Source: Methanoregula sp. PtaU1.Bin051 (GTDB taxonomy: Archaea > Halobacteriota > Methanomicrobia > Methanomicrobiales > Methanospirillaceae). Taken from it: a stretch of 64,000 nt of DNA. The notes under the pieces were generated by a model. It had not been told where the DNA came from. It ran no database searches and saw only the letters and a program-made list of their open reading frames with translations. Below are positions 42,134 through 51,972 of this stretch, piece by piece. The stretch is from positions 62,001 through 126,000 of the forward strand of contig MVRE01000013.1 in the NCBI GenBank assembly GCA_002067895.1, in the 5' to 3' direction. The translations under genes and the position numbers were made by a program. Each line of letters opens with the position of its first letter. Positions within the stretch are counted from its first letter, which is position 1.

Positions 42134-42801
42134 GAGAACCTCCTGAAGATTCCCGCTATACCACCGGCACAGAGGCAAAATGCTGTTACCGGGATTACTA
42201 CGGGGATAGGAGCCGGCCGGGCCATCGTCATGGTACTTGCCCGCGAATCCGGAGAAATATTTCCCATATCAGGGGAACCGGATGACATCCTTTTGGCATA
42301 GGCCTCGTTCAGGATTGATGAGCACTCTGCAATGGCATCATTCTCCTCCTGTGTCAGCCTGACATTCCCCAGCGAAGGGGCGAACTTCACTGTAATAAAC
42401 GACCCGCCATAGGTCGGGTAACCTGGCCCTCCCGGACTGGTTTCCGAAACGACCGGGTACTTGTCCCGGATCGCGTTCATGTTGCCCTTTACGCGGGCCT
42501 TCAGTTCTTCCCGGCCGGCCCCGTCAGGATTCAGGGAATCGATGCTCGCGTCAATGTCCCGCAACCAGATCTGTTTTGCCTCATCACTCATAATCAGGAA
42601 ATTGTAGTAGGGCGTGGCATCCCTGATTGCGGGATTGATGGTGATGACATCGACCGGGAGGTAACCGGCGGTATCGTTCTCGGGAAAGACCCGCTTTGCC
42701 TCTTCAGTTCCTGCGCCTGCTGCCGGTACTATCGCTATCGCGATAATGAACAGCCCGGGCAGGATATCCCTTGTTTTTAAAATCTTCTCGTTCTTTTCCA
42801 T
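42130..42801 (-). CDS. Exported protein with C-terminal membrane anchor (surface cluster)
   Basis: The protein has 223 residues. An N-terminal signal (ILPGLFIIAIAIVPAAGAG) leads to a helical outside domain containing INPAIRDATPYYNFLIM and ITVKFAPSLGNVRLTQEEND. A spacer and a final helix with basic end (PVVIPVTAFCLCAGG, then FRRFS) follow. The tail recalls sorted surface proteins but does not show a PGF motif. It overlaps the next gene by 4 bases. Confidence 0.62.
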   Translation of the reverse strand: MEKNEKILKTRDILPGLFIIAIAIVPAAGAGTEEAKRVFPENDTAGYLPVDVITINPAIRDATPYYNFLIMSDEAKQIWLRDIDASIDSLNPDGAGREELKARVKGNMNAIRDKYPVVSETSPGGPGYPTYGGSFITVKFAPSLGNVRLTQEENDAIAECSSILNEAYAKRMSSGSPDMGNISPDSRASTMTMARPAPIPVVIPVTAFCLCAGGIAGIFRRFS

Positions 42802-42813
42802 AACCCACAGACC

Positions 42814-43269
42814 TCAGTTGAACCCGCTCATCCAGACGATAAGCCATACGCCGGTGAGAACAATCGATGCTGCAAGGTAATTTCTCGTCCTCTGTGCCGC
42901 ACAGTATCCTGCAAGTCCGCTTATCACCGTAAGAGCAGCGATAAAGGGAAGCGTGTTTGATGAAATGAAAAATACCATATTCCCCGGACGGAGCAGGATA
43001 AACCCGGCAAGGTAGACGAGGGGGAGTGCAAGGATCCCTGCAAGTACGGCACCAATCTTATTCCCGGTATACCAGCCATAGATGATAGCAACTGCCGGGA
43101 AAATGGAGAACAGGACACAGAAAATTACGAGCAGGAGAACCCATTCTGCGATATCCCATAGTGTTCCCCGCGGGGGCGTCTTGGTGAAGGTGTAATAACC
43201 GACTGCAATGATAACCGCAACAACCGTAATCGGCAGGATTTGATCCCTTATTCTTGCCAGTCGTGCCAA
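42814..43269 (-). CDS. Four-helix membrane protein (surface cluster)
   Basis: The protein has 151 residues: hydrophobic helices at about 10-28, 37-67, 75-95 and 103-150 with very short loops. No family recognised. It starts 12 bases upstream of the gene ending at 42801 and is probably part of the same transcript. Confidence 0.62.
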   Translation of the reverse strand: MARLARIRDQILPITVVAVIIAVGYYTFTKTPPRGTLWDIAEWVLLLVIFCVLFSIFPAVAIIYGWYTGNKIGAVLAGILALPLVYLAGFILLRPGNMVFFISSNTLPFIAALTVISGLAGYCAAQRTRNYLAASIVLTGVWLIVWMSGFN

Positions 43270-43334
43270 ATCAATTCAGCTCCTCGTATCAATATTTCCC
43301 GGATTCCGGATAGTCGTGTCGGCGGGATTGTCCG

Positions 43335-43727
43335 CTATCCCCTCCCCCCTCTCTCCAGCGAGTTCAGCCGCTCTTCGATTCGGGCGATATCTGCTTTCAT
43401 GGCGGCAAGGGATCCGCAGATCCGGGTGATTTCCGATATGCTGGCCCGGTTACCGGCCGAGATCTTTTCCACGAGCGAGTCTGCCCATTCCTTGAAGAAC
43501 AGGGCAACGACAATAACGGCGATAATGATGAACGCCAGCATATACTGGTACGTGATGATTCCCAGTATTGCCAGCAATACGCCAAGGATGACCAGCTCGA
43601 TAAGGCGTTTTTGTTGCACGATTAACCTCATTTCTGTTTCAATCCTTTTGGAAGGCGTTGTCCGATCCGATCGAAATATACCTGTTTTCAATTGTCCGGG
43701 ATGCCAGGAGCATGCCCATTCCGGCAA
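43335..43727 (-). CDS. Two-helix membrane protein with coiled coil (surface cluster)
   Basis: The protein has 130 residues. Two adjacent helices (about 44-60 and 63-82: LVILGVLLAILGII, then AFIIIAVIVVALFF) come before a cytoplasmic segment with heptads (ISEITRICGSLAAMKADIARIEERLNSLERG). An earlier start allows a basic N-terminus; Met33 would shorten it to the helices. It may be an assembly or scaffold subunit. Confidence 0.6.
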   Translation of the reverse strand: MPEWACSWHPGQLKTGIFRSDRTTPSKRIETEMRLIVQQKRLIELVILGVLLAILGIITYQYMLAFIIIAVIVVALFFKEWADSLVEKISAGNRASISEITRICGSLAAMKADIARIEERLNSLERGGRG

Positions 43728-43817
43728 CCGTCCATGGAAGAAAAATGACCTGGCACCGCCCTCCGTTTTTCATCGACCGGATGCCCCTCTCCCCTGTTCA
43801 TTTACTCCCGGATCACA

Positions 43818-45182
43818 TCATTTGGCCGGCCAGAGGGAGAGTGACTGGAACAGTGACGGGCCGGAGGATCCCGTCTCTCCGAATGAAATCCTGTATTCAA
43901 AAGCCTGCGTGTTCCGGGGAGTCACCATCAGGGAATACTTGCCGGGCTTTCCCTCTGCCGTATATGTAAAGACGTACTGGGTGCTGGTCTCCATGTATTG
44001 CCCGGCACCTGAAGAGGACGATAGTGCGGGTTCGCCTCCAAGACTTACCGACCCTTTGATCTCTTTTTCTGTGAGGACCATGCCCACATCCCCGTCCGGT
44101 CCGAAGAGCGATACATCAAACGAGGGGTCTCTCCGGGGTATATCCCATGCCGGATCTGCAGGAACCGGGGGATACATTACCGGCATCGCGGATGTAAGGA
44201 CGACTGATATCGTATCTCTCTGAGAGAGGGTGAAGTTCTTCGTAAAGACCCCTGACGGCTGTTTCCAGACGAGGAAGTTGAGCTGGATACGCCCTTCATC
44301 GGGCCTGATTCCGGGATCATCGATGCCCAGATCAACGTAGCCGTTGTAATAGCCACTCCCACCGGCAGGCACGTTTACGATAATGGTCAATAAACCTGCC
44401 GTACCGGGCTGGATGATCCGCGGTGCATCGATGATGAATGATTTCTCATCCAGCGGAGGGGTCTGGACGCCATATGGGCCGTATGATACATAGCTGTCAC
44501 TGCTGATACGTGGGTCCAGCTGTACCGGTTTTTTACCGGTGTTCTTCAGCTCGACCTCATATGTATACAACCGGCCGGACTCCAGCTGGTCGTTGATATA
44601 GGGCGTTGATATCCGGACTACCGGTGACGAAATCACGTTGATGGAAACACTCATCGTATGGATGTAATTCTGAAATGGCTGGGGATAGGCCGACGGGTAC
44701 GTCTCATCGCTAAAGGCGACCTGTGTTGAGTAGGATCCCCGGGGCGTATCTTCAGGTACTGAGGCCTTGATCGTACATCTGGCACTCTCCCCTGCAGGGA
44801 TATCCGCCTGTGCCGGGGTGATTGTAATCCATGAACTCTCTGCAGTGTAAGGTCCGGCATAAGGCATCGATATGACTGATGGCCGGATATGGGCGGTCTT
44901 TGTATCCCGGTTCCTGATGGTCACCGTCATCTCTTTGCTCTGACCGGGTTCGAGGTTGAGGTTTGTATATGAGGGGACGATCTCGAGTTTCGTGTAACCT
45001 TTTGCCGGATCGGACCCGGATCCCGGGGTGGGTACAGGTACCGGTATCACCTCGCCTCCCACGGCCACTGCAACAACCTGTTGCGACTGGCCTGTCGCGA
45101 TATTTTCGGCAGCGGCACCGGCCATGATCAGAGAACATAAAAGGATCATGGCGATTGCATATTTCCACGCAATGGATCGCAT
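43818..45182 (-). CDS. Secreted multi-Ig (NEW3/COG1470-like) protein (surface cluster)
   Basis: The protein has 454 residues. A signal peptide ends AGAAA. Beta-sandwich modules follow: about 55-180 (LEIVPSYTNLNLEPGQSKEMTV), about 185-300 (TYEVELKNTGKKPVQL) and a third to about 440 ending in YSLMVTPRN. The typical COG1470 pattern of G.S..V.I.N.G is visible. There is no C-terminal anchor, so it is held through partners. It is the second gene of the cluster. Confidence 0.68.
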   Translation of the reverse strand: MRSIAWKYAIAMILLCSLIMAGAAAENIATGQSQQVVAVAVGGEVIPVPVPTPGSGSDPAKGYTKLEIVPSYTNLNLEPGQSKEMTVTIRNRDTKTAHIRPSVISMPYAGPYTAESSWITITPAQADIPAGESARCTIKASVPEDTPRGSYSTQVAFSDETYPSAYPQPFQNYIHTMSVSINVISSPVVRISTPYINDQLESGRLYTYEVELKNTGKKPVQLDPRISSDSYVSYGPYGVQTPPLDEKSFIIDAPRIIQPGTAGLLTIIVNVPAGGSGYYNGYVDLGIDDPGIRPDEGRIQLNFLVWKQPSGVFTKNFTLSQRDTISVVLTSAMPVMYPPVPADPAWDIPRRDPSFDVSLFGPDGDVGMVLTEKEIKGSVSLGGEPALSSSSGAGQYMETSTQYVFTYTAEGKPGKYSLMVTPRNTQAFEYRISFGETGSSGPSLFQSLSLWPAK

Positions 45183-45309
45183 ATTCTCTTCCTGTTTTTG
45201 ATATTGTATTCTAGCTTGAATTGTATGCTATAAACGATCTCTATTCCATTCGTCTACATGTTTTGTTGATTGAATTTCGGACGGGCCCCGCACCTTTGCA
45301 AAGAGAGTA

Positions 45310-46131
45310 CTATGACCGGGCACTCTGGTCCAGCACATTCTGCCAGACCGGTCGGGAGAGGTTCGGGTACTGTCCCACGCCTGTCCCGAAAAGGCCTTTG
45401 GCGATCTGCCAGCCATGGGCTTCCCCGGTATTGAACCACGTGTAACTGTCGGCATAGAAGTTCTCCATGTTCTCTCCGCGGTATTTCCAGTTGTTCATGA
45501 CAATCACCTGGGAATATACGTTCACCCATGTCGATGGATCTGCAGAGTAATCGGCATAGATCATCATCTTCTGGTTAACCTCCACGGGCCGGTATTCGGT
45601 CAGATCCGGATCTTTCGACGGTATTGGGACGGGAGTTGCCGGTGTGAAGTTTACCTTCTGCAGGAAAACGGACTCATTGCCGATAGGGAACGCCGTCTCG
45701 GGAAATGCGAGCGGGGTATCCAGCGAGGTCCGGTTTTCGAAGAAAAACGTGTACCCGGTACCGTTCGTCTCGTTCGGGTAAAAACTGTCGGCAGTGATCT
45801 TCAGGAACAACGGCTCAGCATTCTGTAACGGGCTCGTCCAGTTGCGATCCATCCCCGGCGGGAACCGGACAAAATCAACGGATACATCCCCCCTTTCATA
45901 GTATTTTTTTGTGAGGACTACTGTTCCGGCCGAGGGCGTACCATATCTTACCGGTAACGGAAGATAGAACGTGACGTTGGTTAAGGGGCCGGTACTGATG
46001 ATGTGGAGCTTGTAGTCAAGGCCGGTTGAGAACATGCCGGGAGCCGGATCAGATACGCACCCGGTTCCGGCTACAAGGGTGGCGGAGAGCACCAGCAGGA
46101 AGATCAGCGGGTGCCGGCTGCTCGTGTTCAT
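45310..46131 (-). CDS. Lipoprotein, first gene of the surface cluster
   Basis: The protein has 273 residues. The lipoprotein signal ends VAGTGC (Cys25). The body is beta-rich (DYKLHIISTGPLTNVTFYLPLPV, then GYTFFFENRTSLDTPLAFPET) and ends with WKYRGENMENFYADSYTW. No family recognised. The 127 bases before the next gene hold no ORF. Its start faces the regulator gene across 209 bases. Confidence 0.65.
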   Translation of the reverse strand: MNTSSRHPLIFLLVLSATLVAGTGCVSDPAPGMFSTGLDYKLHIISTGPLTNVTFYLPLPVRYGTPSAGTVVLTKKYYERGDVSVDFVRFPPGMDRNWTSPLQNAEPLFLKITADSFYPNETNGTGYTFFFENRTSLDTPLAFPETAFPIGNESVFLQKVNFTPATPVPIPSKDPDLTEYRPVEVNQKMMIYADYSADPSTWVNVYSQVIVMNNWKYRGENMENFYADSYTWFNTGEAHGWQIAKGLFGTGVGQYPNLSRPVWQNVLDQSARS

Positions 46132-46340
46132 CCCCGGATTGTCGAATGCAAAAGGTTATAAAAATGGCGAAATGTGGCCTGCAAAGGGACTGCCGGCAAT
46201 TTTAACGACGGAACCACCGTCTCCTGTACAACCATAAGACCTGTCCTGATACCTTTAACTTCGGAGGGATGCTTTCGGTTCCGGTTATCCTAAAACCAAA
46301 TCATAATACTCAAGAATGAAGAATTTCCAGATTCTTATCA

Positions 46341-47102
46341 ATGAATAAGGATCATCTCGGGATTGTCATTACGGCTCTTTGCCTCCTTGCCTTCGCTGCG
46401 GCCTCCCCGATGTCAGGGCTGTTTGGCAACGGCTACGTGGTAACACCGGCAACCGATGCGGATATCGAAGGCGCAACCCCGTCTGATACTGTCAGGGTCT
46501 CATTCTGGGATCTTCCGCCCCGTGTAATGTTATTGAGCGTCATTGTCTCAGTCTCCCCTCTCCTGCTCTTCCCGATCGAACTTTTATTCTTCATAAAGAT
46601 CATGGCAATCCTCGGGTACCGGAAGATCAGGGCCAATAATGTGCTCAAAAGCCAGGCAAGGTTGCTGATTTACGAGACGATCAGGGCAAACCCGGGAGTA
46701 TATTTCAATGAATTATCCCGGCAGACCCGGTTGAACCGGGGAACGCTCCGGTATCATCTTGCACTCATGCGGATGACCGGCAAAGTATCGACACTCACTA
46801 TCGGATCCGACACACGTTATTTCGAAAATTCCGGAAAATTCACTGAGACCGAACAGAAGGTTTTGAATTTTTTACGGAATGACAGCGAACGTACAATATT
46901 TGAACAGCTGATCAGCAACCCCGCAACGACACGGAGCGACCTGGAAAGAATGCTGGGGATCTCCGGTGCTGCCGTCACCTGGCATATGAACCGGTTGCGC
47001 GATGCGGGGATCCTGACGGCCACCAGAGCCGGTAAGAATGTACGGTATACAATCGACCCTGAAGCATACCGGTATCTCAGGAAATATCTCCCGGTCTCAT
47101 GA
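46341..47102 (+). CDS. Membrane-anchored regulator with tandem winged-helix domains
   Basis: The protein has 253 residues. Two helices (about 7-25 and 60-90) enclose a 35-residue outside loop. The cytoplasmic part has two winged helices: about 105-165 (VYFNELSRQTRLNRGTLRYHLALM) and about 170-250 (TTRSDLERMLGISGAAVTWHMNRLRDAGIL). Membrane wHTH proteins of this kind occur beside surface-protein genes in methanogens. It is divergent from the surface cluster and is probably its regulator, with the loop as sensor. Confidence 0.8.
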   Translation: MNKDHLGIVITALCLLAFAAASPMSGLFGNGYVVTPATDADIEGATPSDTVRVSFWDLPPRVMLLSVIVSVSPLLLFPIELLFFIKIMAILGYRKIRANNVLKSQARLLIYETIRANPGVYFNELSRQTRLNRGTLRYHLALMRMTGKVSTLTIGSDTRYFENSGKFTETEQKVLNFLRNDSERTIFEQLISNPATTRSDLERMLGISGAAVTWHMNRLRDAGILTATRAGKNVRYTIDPEAYRYLRKYLPVS

Positions 47103-47126
47103 GCTGATCCAAACAGGAACCGGTCT

Positions 47127-50100
47127 TCACTGGCCGGCGCGGGAGATCCCAATCGTCATCTGCACGCCTTCGACATCCCAGTCCTTACTAATCTGCCAGT
47201 TAACGCCGGCCGTGGCCGGTTCGCTGCTTTTCCGGATCGTAAGCGATTCTGCCCGGACCTCGCCGGCGATCCCGTCATGCCACGTGACCCGGATCAGGTC
47301 GCAGACCCGGGCATCTCCGACCATGACGTCTGCGGTAATAAAGTCCTCGACGGCAAGGTCGAGCTGCCTGCGCATCTCCTGAATCCGCCGTATCACCTCG
47401 CGGGCATACCCTTCCGCCTCGATGTCCGGGAAGAGAGCAACATCGACGTACACGGTCGCATCCTTCATCGGTGCCGAGAAGACATTTTCAGGGAGCTGCT
47501 CTTTGAAAGTGACATGTGCAGGGGTTATCTCGAAGGTGTCGGGCCCTGATGTCAGTGTCGCGGTCCCGAGAGTATCGAGCGTGGCCTTCAGGGTCGTGCC
47601 ATCGCTGTTCTCTATCGCTGCCTTCACTTTTGGCGAGTTCTTCGAAAATGCCGGGCCAAGCGCCTTCATGACAGGCTCGGCCTTCCAGCCGATCCGGTCC
47701 CATCGTCCTTCAACGACCGTGACTTTCCGGCTGTTCGCACGGTCGCGGCAGATCCGGTTCAGCCGGGTTACGGCGTCCGTGACATCCCCGGAATTCGTGA
47801 CGACTACACACTCCGATACCGGCCAACGGAGCTTCCGTTTGCCGGCCTGGCGGGCATTGGCCGCAGCCTCATCGAATGACTGGGCAGTCGCCATGTCATG
47901 CTCGAGAGCAGCATCGGTGAGAGTCGCATCGCCGGCAAACCAGTCGAGCATATGCACGCTCTCAGGGTCTTTACTGCACCGCAGGTTCCCATAGATGGTC
48001 TCGGCGATGTGCGGGCAGAAGGGTGCGAGGATTCCGATGAGCCGGCGCATCACGAAGTAGATCGTCTCGTACGCGTGCCGCTTGCTTACGGACTCGCCCT
48101 CGAGCCACACCCGCTCGCGGACCAGCTGGACATACCACCGGGAGAGGTCGTCGAGGATGAAGGTCACGAGCGCCCGGGTCGCCTTATGGAGGTTGCACTC
48201 CTTCATGGCAGAATCGACCTGTACTGCAAGGGAGCAGACACGTGAGACGATCCACCGGTCCTCGTCCGCCATCAGGTGGAGGTTCGACCTGACATATGCC
48301 CCGCTCCAGACCCCGCTCTCTGTCAGCGGTTCGAATTTGTCGAGGATCATGTACGGGAGCGGGAAGCGGTACACGTTCCAGAGGATATTTGCCGTCCGGT
48401 TGATGGTTGCGACCCCTTCCCAGTTGAACTTGAGGTCGTCCCAGGGGGCCGAGGAGTAGAGGACGTAGAGCCGGAGCACGTCCACGCCGACTTTTTCAAT
48501 GACTTCCTCGGGCGTGACCACGTTTCCGAGACTCTTGCTCATCTTCTTGCCTTCGGCATCGAGCGCGAAACCGTGCATGCAGACGCTCCTGTAAGGCGCT
48601 TTCCCGAATGCGATCGTGCTCGCCCCCAGCTGGGAGTAGAACCAGCCCCGGGTCTGGTCCTGCCCTTCGGTGATGAAGTCGGCCGGCCAGAGCTTATCGA
48701 ACTCCTCATTCTTACGGGGGAAACCAAGTGTTGCCCAGGACGCGACCGCGGAGTCGAACCAGACATCAAAGATGTCCTCGACACGGCGCATCGTCCCCCC
48801 GCAGCTGCAGGGAACAGTAATCTCATCCACGTACGGGCGGTGGGGGTCAGGCAGGCTCTTCCCGCTCGCTTTTTCAAGTTCCGCAATTGTCCCGATCACC
48901 CGGTACTTGTTGCACGAGCCGCAGACCCAGACGGGAATCGGGATCCCCCAGTACCGCTGCCGGGAGATGCACCAGTCCCGGGCTTCCTTGATCCAGTCGT
49001 AAAAACGGGCGCTACCCGCCCATTCGGGAAACCACGTGACCTTGGTCACTTCGGAGAGCATCAGGTCACGCATCTCGCCGGCTTTTAAAAACCACTGGGA
49101 GGTCGCCCGGAAGATGATCGGCGTCTTGCAGCGCCAGCAGTGCCCGTACCGGTGGACAACGCTTGCCTTTGCTAGGAGAGACTCTCCGAGTGCCGCGAGC
49201 ACGTCTGCATCGGCGTCCTTTACAAATTTCCCGGCAAATGCCCCTCCGTCTTCCGTGAACCTCCCCGCGCCATCTACCGGGCAGACCACGGCAAGTCCTT
49301 CCTTGGTCCCGAGCACGTAGTCGTCCCAGCCATGGCCCGGTGCGATATGGACAAGGCCCGTATTCTCCATGGCCACGAAGTCGGCGGCAACGACCCGGTG
49401 CCGGATCTTCTTCTGGTTTGGCACGCTTCCGGCGAGGGGGGAGTCGTATTCCCAGCCAAGGAGAGCACTGCCGAGCTGCTTGTCGAGCACGGTGAAATCC
49501 TTGTACCGCCCCTTGCGGAGTACGCTGTCGACGAGGTCGTCGGCCATCCAGAGGATCTCCTCTTTCCCGTCCTTTACCGCCTTCACCTTCGCGTAGATGA
49601 AGTCCTTTGCAACCGCGACCGCGACATTGGCGGGAAGCGTCCACGGGGTCGTCGTCCAGATGACGAGATACTCGTCCTGTTTCGCGGTGAGGGGGAACTT
49701 GACAAAGATGGAGGGGTCGGTCTCGTCCCAGTACTCCACCTCTGCGTCAGCGATAGCCGTCTCGCACCTGGGGCACCAGTTCACGACCCGGTGCCCGCGC
49801 TCAAGCATGCCCTTTTCCTCGGCCCTTGCAAGCGTCCACCACGCCGCCTCGATATAGTCGGGCGTGACAGTCCGGTAGGCGCCCGGGAAGTCGAGCCAGA
49901 CGCCGAGGCTCCCGAACTGTTCGTCCATCAAGAGCTTGTTCTTCTCCGCAAACTCGCGACATTTTGTGATAAACGGCCCGATGCCGAACGCCTCGATATC
50001 CTTCTTGGATTTAAAACTCAGTTCCTGCTCGACCTTCACCTCAATAGGAAGACCGTGCATATCGTACCCTGCCCGGTCGATCACGTTCCTGCCGTTCATC

Positions 50101-50315
50101 CGGTGGTAGCGGAGGATCGAGTCTTTCAGGATCTTGTTCCAGGCTGTACCGAGATGGATACTGCCGGTAGTATACGGCGGGCCGTCTACGAAAAAGAATG
50201 GTTTTCCGTCTCTCCTGTGCTCTTTTACCTTCCCGTACGTATCCTGCTTCTGCCAGAACGCCCGGACGTCGCGTTCGATCGTCTTTGCATCAAAGTTTGC
50301 AGTGACTTCCTTCAC
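47127..50315 (-). CDS. ileS: Isoleucyl-tRNA synthetase
   Basis: The protein has 1062 residues, the usual length. Class I motifs are GSIHLGT (HIGH region) and KKMSKSLGN (KMSKS). The editing domain contains WTTTPWTLPANVAVAV, and the anticodon-binding domain with Cys-rich tail follows. It charges tRNA-Ile and edits Val. A long C-terminal region with KLRWPVSE and ITADVMVGD is typical of archaeal/eukaryal-type IleRS. It is apparently monocistronic. Confidence 0.97.
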   Translation of the reverse strand: MKEVTANFDAKTIERDVRAFWQKQDTYGKVKEHRRDGKPFFFVDGPPYTTGSIHLGTAWNKILKDSILRYHRMNGRNVIDRAGYDMHGLPIEVKVEQELSFKSKKDIEAFGIGPFITKCREFAEKNKLLMDEQFGSLGVWLDFPGAYRTVTPDYIEAAWWTLARAEEKGMLERGHRVVNWCPRCETAIADAEVEYWDETDPSIFVKFPLTAKQDEYLVIWTTTPWTLPANVAVAVAKDFIYAKVKAVKDGKEEILWMADDLVDSVLRKGRYKDFTVLDKQLGSALLGWEYDSPLAGSVPNQKKIRHRVVAADFVAMENTGLVHIAPGHGWDDYVLGTKEGLAVVCPVDGAGRFTEDGGAFAGKFVKDADADVLAALGESLLAKASVVHRYGHCWRCKTPIIFRATSQWFLKAGEMRDLMLSEVTKVTWFPEWAGSARFYDWIKEARDWCISRQRYWGIPIPVWVCGSCNKYRVIGTIAELEKASGKSLPDPHRPYVDEITVPCSCGGTMRRVEDIFDVWFDSAVASWATLGFPRKNEEFDKLWPADFITEGQDQTRGWFYSQLGASTIAFGKAPYRSVCMHGFALDAEGKKMSKSLGNVVTPEEVIEKVGVDVLRLYVLYSSAPWDDLKFNWEGVATINRTANILWNVYRFPLPYMILDKFEPLTESGVWSGAYVRSNLHLMADEDRWIVSRVCSLAVQVDSAMKECNLHKATRALVTFILDDLSRWYVQLVRERVWLEGESVSKRHAYETIYFVMRRLIGILAPFCPHIAETIYGNLRCSKDPESVHMLDWFAGDATLTDAALEHDMATAQSFDEAAANARQAGKRKLRWPVSECVVVTNSGDVTDAVTRLNRICRDRANSRKVTVVEGRWDRIGWKAEPVMKALGPAFSKNSPKVKAAIENSDGTTLKATLDTLGTATLTSGPDTFEITPAHVTFKEQLPENVFSAPMKDATVYVDVALFPDIEAEGYAREVIRRIQEMRRQLDLAVEDFITADVMVGDARVCDLIRVTWHDGIAGEVRAESLTIRKSSEPATAGVNWQISKDWDVEGVQMTIGISRAGQ

Positions 50316-50473
50316 AAGATCCCTCTTTTCCCGGCATGCGGGTATGGACGCCTGACGCGTATTGTAGAATGTTGGCGTTCACAGGACATAGTATTTTTTC
50401 ACGTAATACTCCCTGCTGCACAAAAAACAGGTACCGTGAATTCACTAAATAAGCAGGGAAAAAGGGTATTGGA

Positions 50474-51808
50474 TCAGATTGCGCGCCTGAATAAGGCGAT
50501 AATGGCCGCAATACCGGTAAGCGCTGCAACCCAGCCAAAGCCGGGGGCCCTGTTTGTCTGCATACCTGTTACAACCATCGGCGCGGCAAATTCCGTTGTC
50601 TCTCCTGCCTTTACAGTGATTGCGGCAGCATAATCGTCATACCCCGGATAGGTGAAAAGAACCTGGTGAGTTCCTGCCGAGACGGAACGGATACCAAGCG
50701 GTGTCATCCCCATGAACACGCCGTCGAGATAGGCCTTTGCGCTGGCCGGACGCGATGAAAGATAAACTGATCCCAGGCCTTCCTGCGGAGCCTGTGTACC
50801 AGTGCCGATCGTCGCAATGCTTGACAGGGCCTGTGTCACGGCCACCGTGGACGTACCCTGAACAAGGGTCACGTATACCGGGAGCGACTGCCCGGCAGTG
50901 ATAGAGACGGTCGATACGAAATCACTGTAGCCCGGCATGCTTACCTTGATGGAATGGGATGCTGCAGCGAGATCAGCCGAGACCGGAGCAGGCCCGTAAT
51001 ACACTCCGTCAATATACACGTTCGCGCCGACCGGGGTGGAGATGACAGAGACCGATCCCGTACCTGTTGCGGGCTTCCCGGATGGAACCAGCGTAGCGGT
51101 AACAGTCGTCGTCTTGCCACCTTCAACTGTTACGGTGGTCGTGTAATCCTCGTAATTGATCTTCGATACTTTCACGGTATGTTCGCCTGCGATTGTCGTA
51201 CCGGAGTACGGGGTAAGGCCGACCATAATCCCGTCAACAAGTACGCGGGCCTCCGCCGGGTTCGACATGACGGCAAGGGTGCCGGTCGCGGCGATCGGGA
51301 CTAATTCTGCGTGGATATGGGTGTCCTCATGGATGACAACAGAGGTCTCGTACGGCTGATACCCGTCCTTGACTATCTTTACGGTATAGCTGCTGCCAAG
51401 GGGAACTGGTGCAACTTCCATATTGGTATTCCCCTCCCATACGCCGTTGATGTAGACCTTGGCACCGACAGGGTTCGATGAAAAGGAGAAGAACGCCAGC
51501 GGCGACATCTGCACATTGAAGTTTTTGGACTCGAGCGGGTGGAGGATAAAGGTCGTTTCATAGTCGGCATAGTTCTGATAGGTCAGTTTAAGGCTATGGG
51601 ATCCGGGGGGGAATATCCCTTTCCAGGGGGTTGTTGCCTGGTAGGCGCCGTCAACGTAGATCCTGGCGCCCGCAGGGGTGGACGAGACCGCGATGAAACC
51701 GTTGTCTACAGCTGTAGCGGCAGGGACGAGAGCCAGGAGAACCAGCATGCAGGTAATCAGGATTAATTCCAGGCGAGGATGAGACGGGTCATGAAGATGC
51801 GGATTCAT
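50474..51808 (-). CDS. Surface protein of five PEGA repeats with PGF-CTERM anchor
   Basis: The protein has 444 residues. Start 51808 (MNPHLHDP) is preferred to one seven codons upstream because it places the signal helix (LILITCMLVLLALVPAATA) near the N-terminus. Five PEGA repeats of about 68 residues follow, each with SxPxGAxVYxDG and GxH.VK...GY..Y. The C-terminus has PGFGWVAALTGIAAIIALFRRA, the PGF-CTERM signal cut by archaeosortase and joined to lipid. A cell-surface structural or sugar-interacting role is likely. Confidence 0.85.
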   Translation of the reverse strand: MNPHLHDPSHPRLELILITCMLVLLALVPAATAVDNGFIAVSSTPAGARIYVDGAYQATTPWKGIFPPGSHSLKLTYQNYADYETTFILHPLESKNFNVQMSPLAFFSFSSNPVGAKVYINGVWEGNTNMEVAPVPLGSSYTVKIVKDGYQPYETSVVIHEDTHIHAELVPIAATGTLAVMSNPAEARVLVDGIMVGLTPYSGTTIAGEHTVKVSKINYEDYTTTVTVEGGKTTTVTATLVPSGKPATGTGSVSVISTPVGANVYIDGVYYGPAPVSADLAAASHSIKVSMPGYSDFVSTVSITAGQSLPVYVTLVQGTSTVAVTQALSSIATIGTGTQAPQEGLGSVYLSSRPASAKAYLDGVFMGMTPLGIRSVSAGTHQVLFTYPGYDDYAAAITVKAGETTEFAAPMVVTGMQTNRAPGFGWVAALTGIAAIIALFRRAI

Positions 51809-51972
51809 ACAATCATACTCTTCAAACAAGAGTAGGCATATATTTTCTCATCGCTTGGCAGACTCCGGGCTTCGCGTCGACCCCCTAAAAGACTGATGCA
51901 GTCCTTTTTATGCCCCGATGAGCCAACTATACTTCACAGACGGTTTTATGACACCGGCGGGAGCCAACGAAT

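Noticed and set aside
48276-49088. Plus-strand 270-codon frame
   Set aside because: It is antisense to ileS, which is certain.
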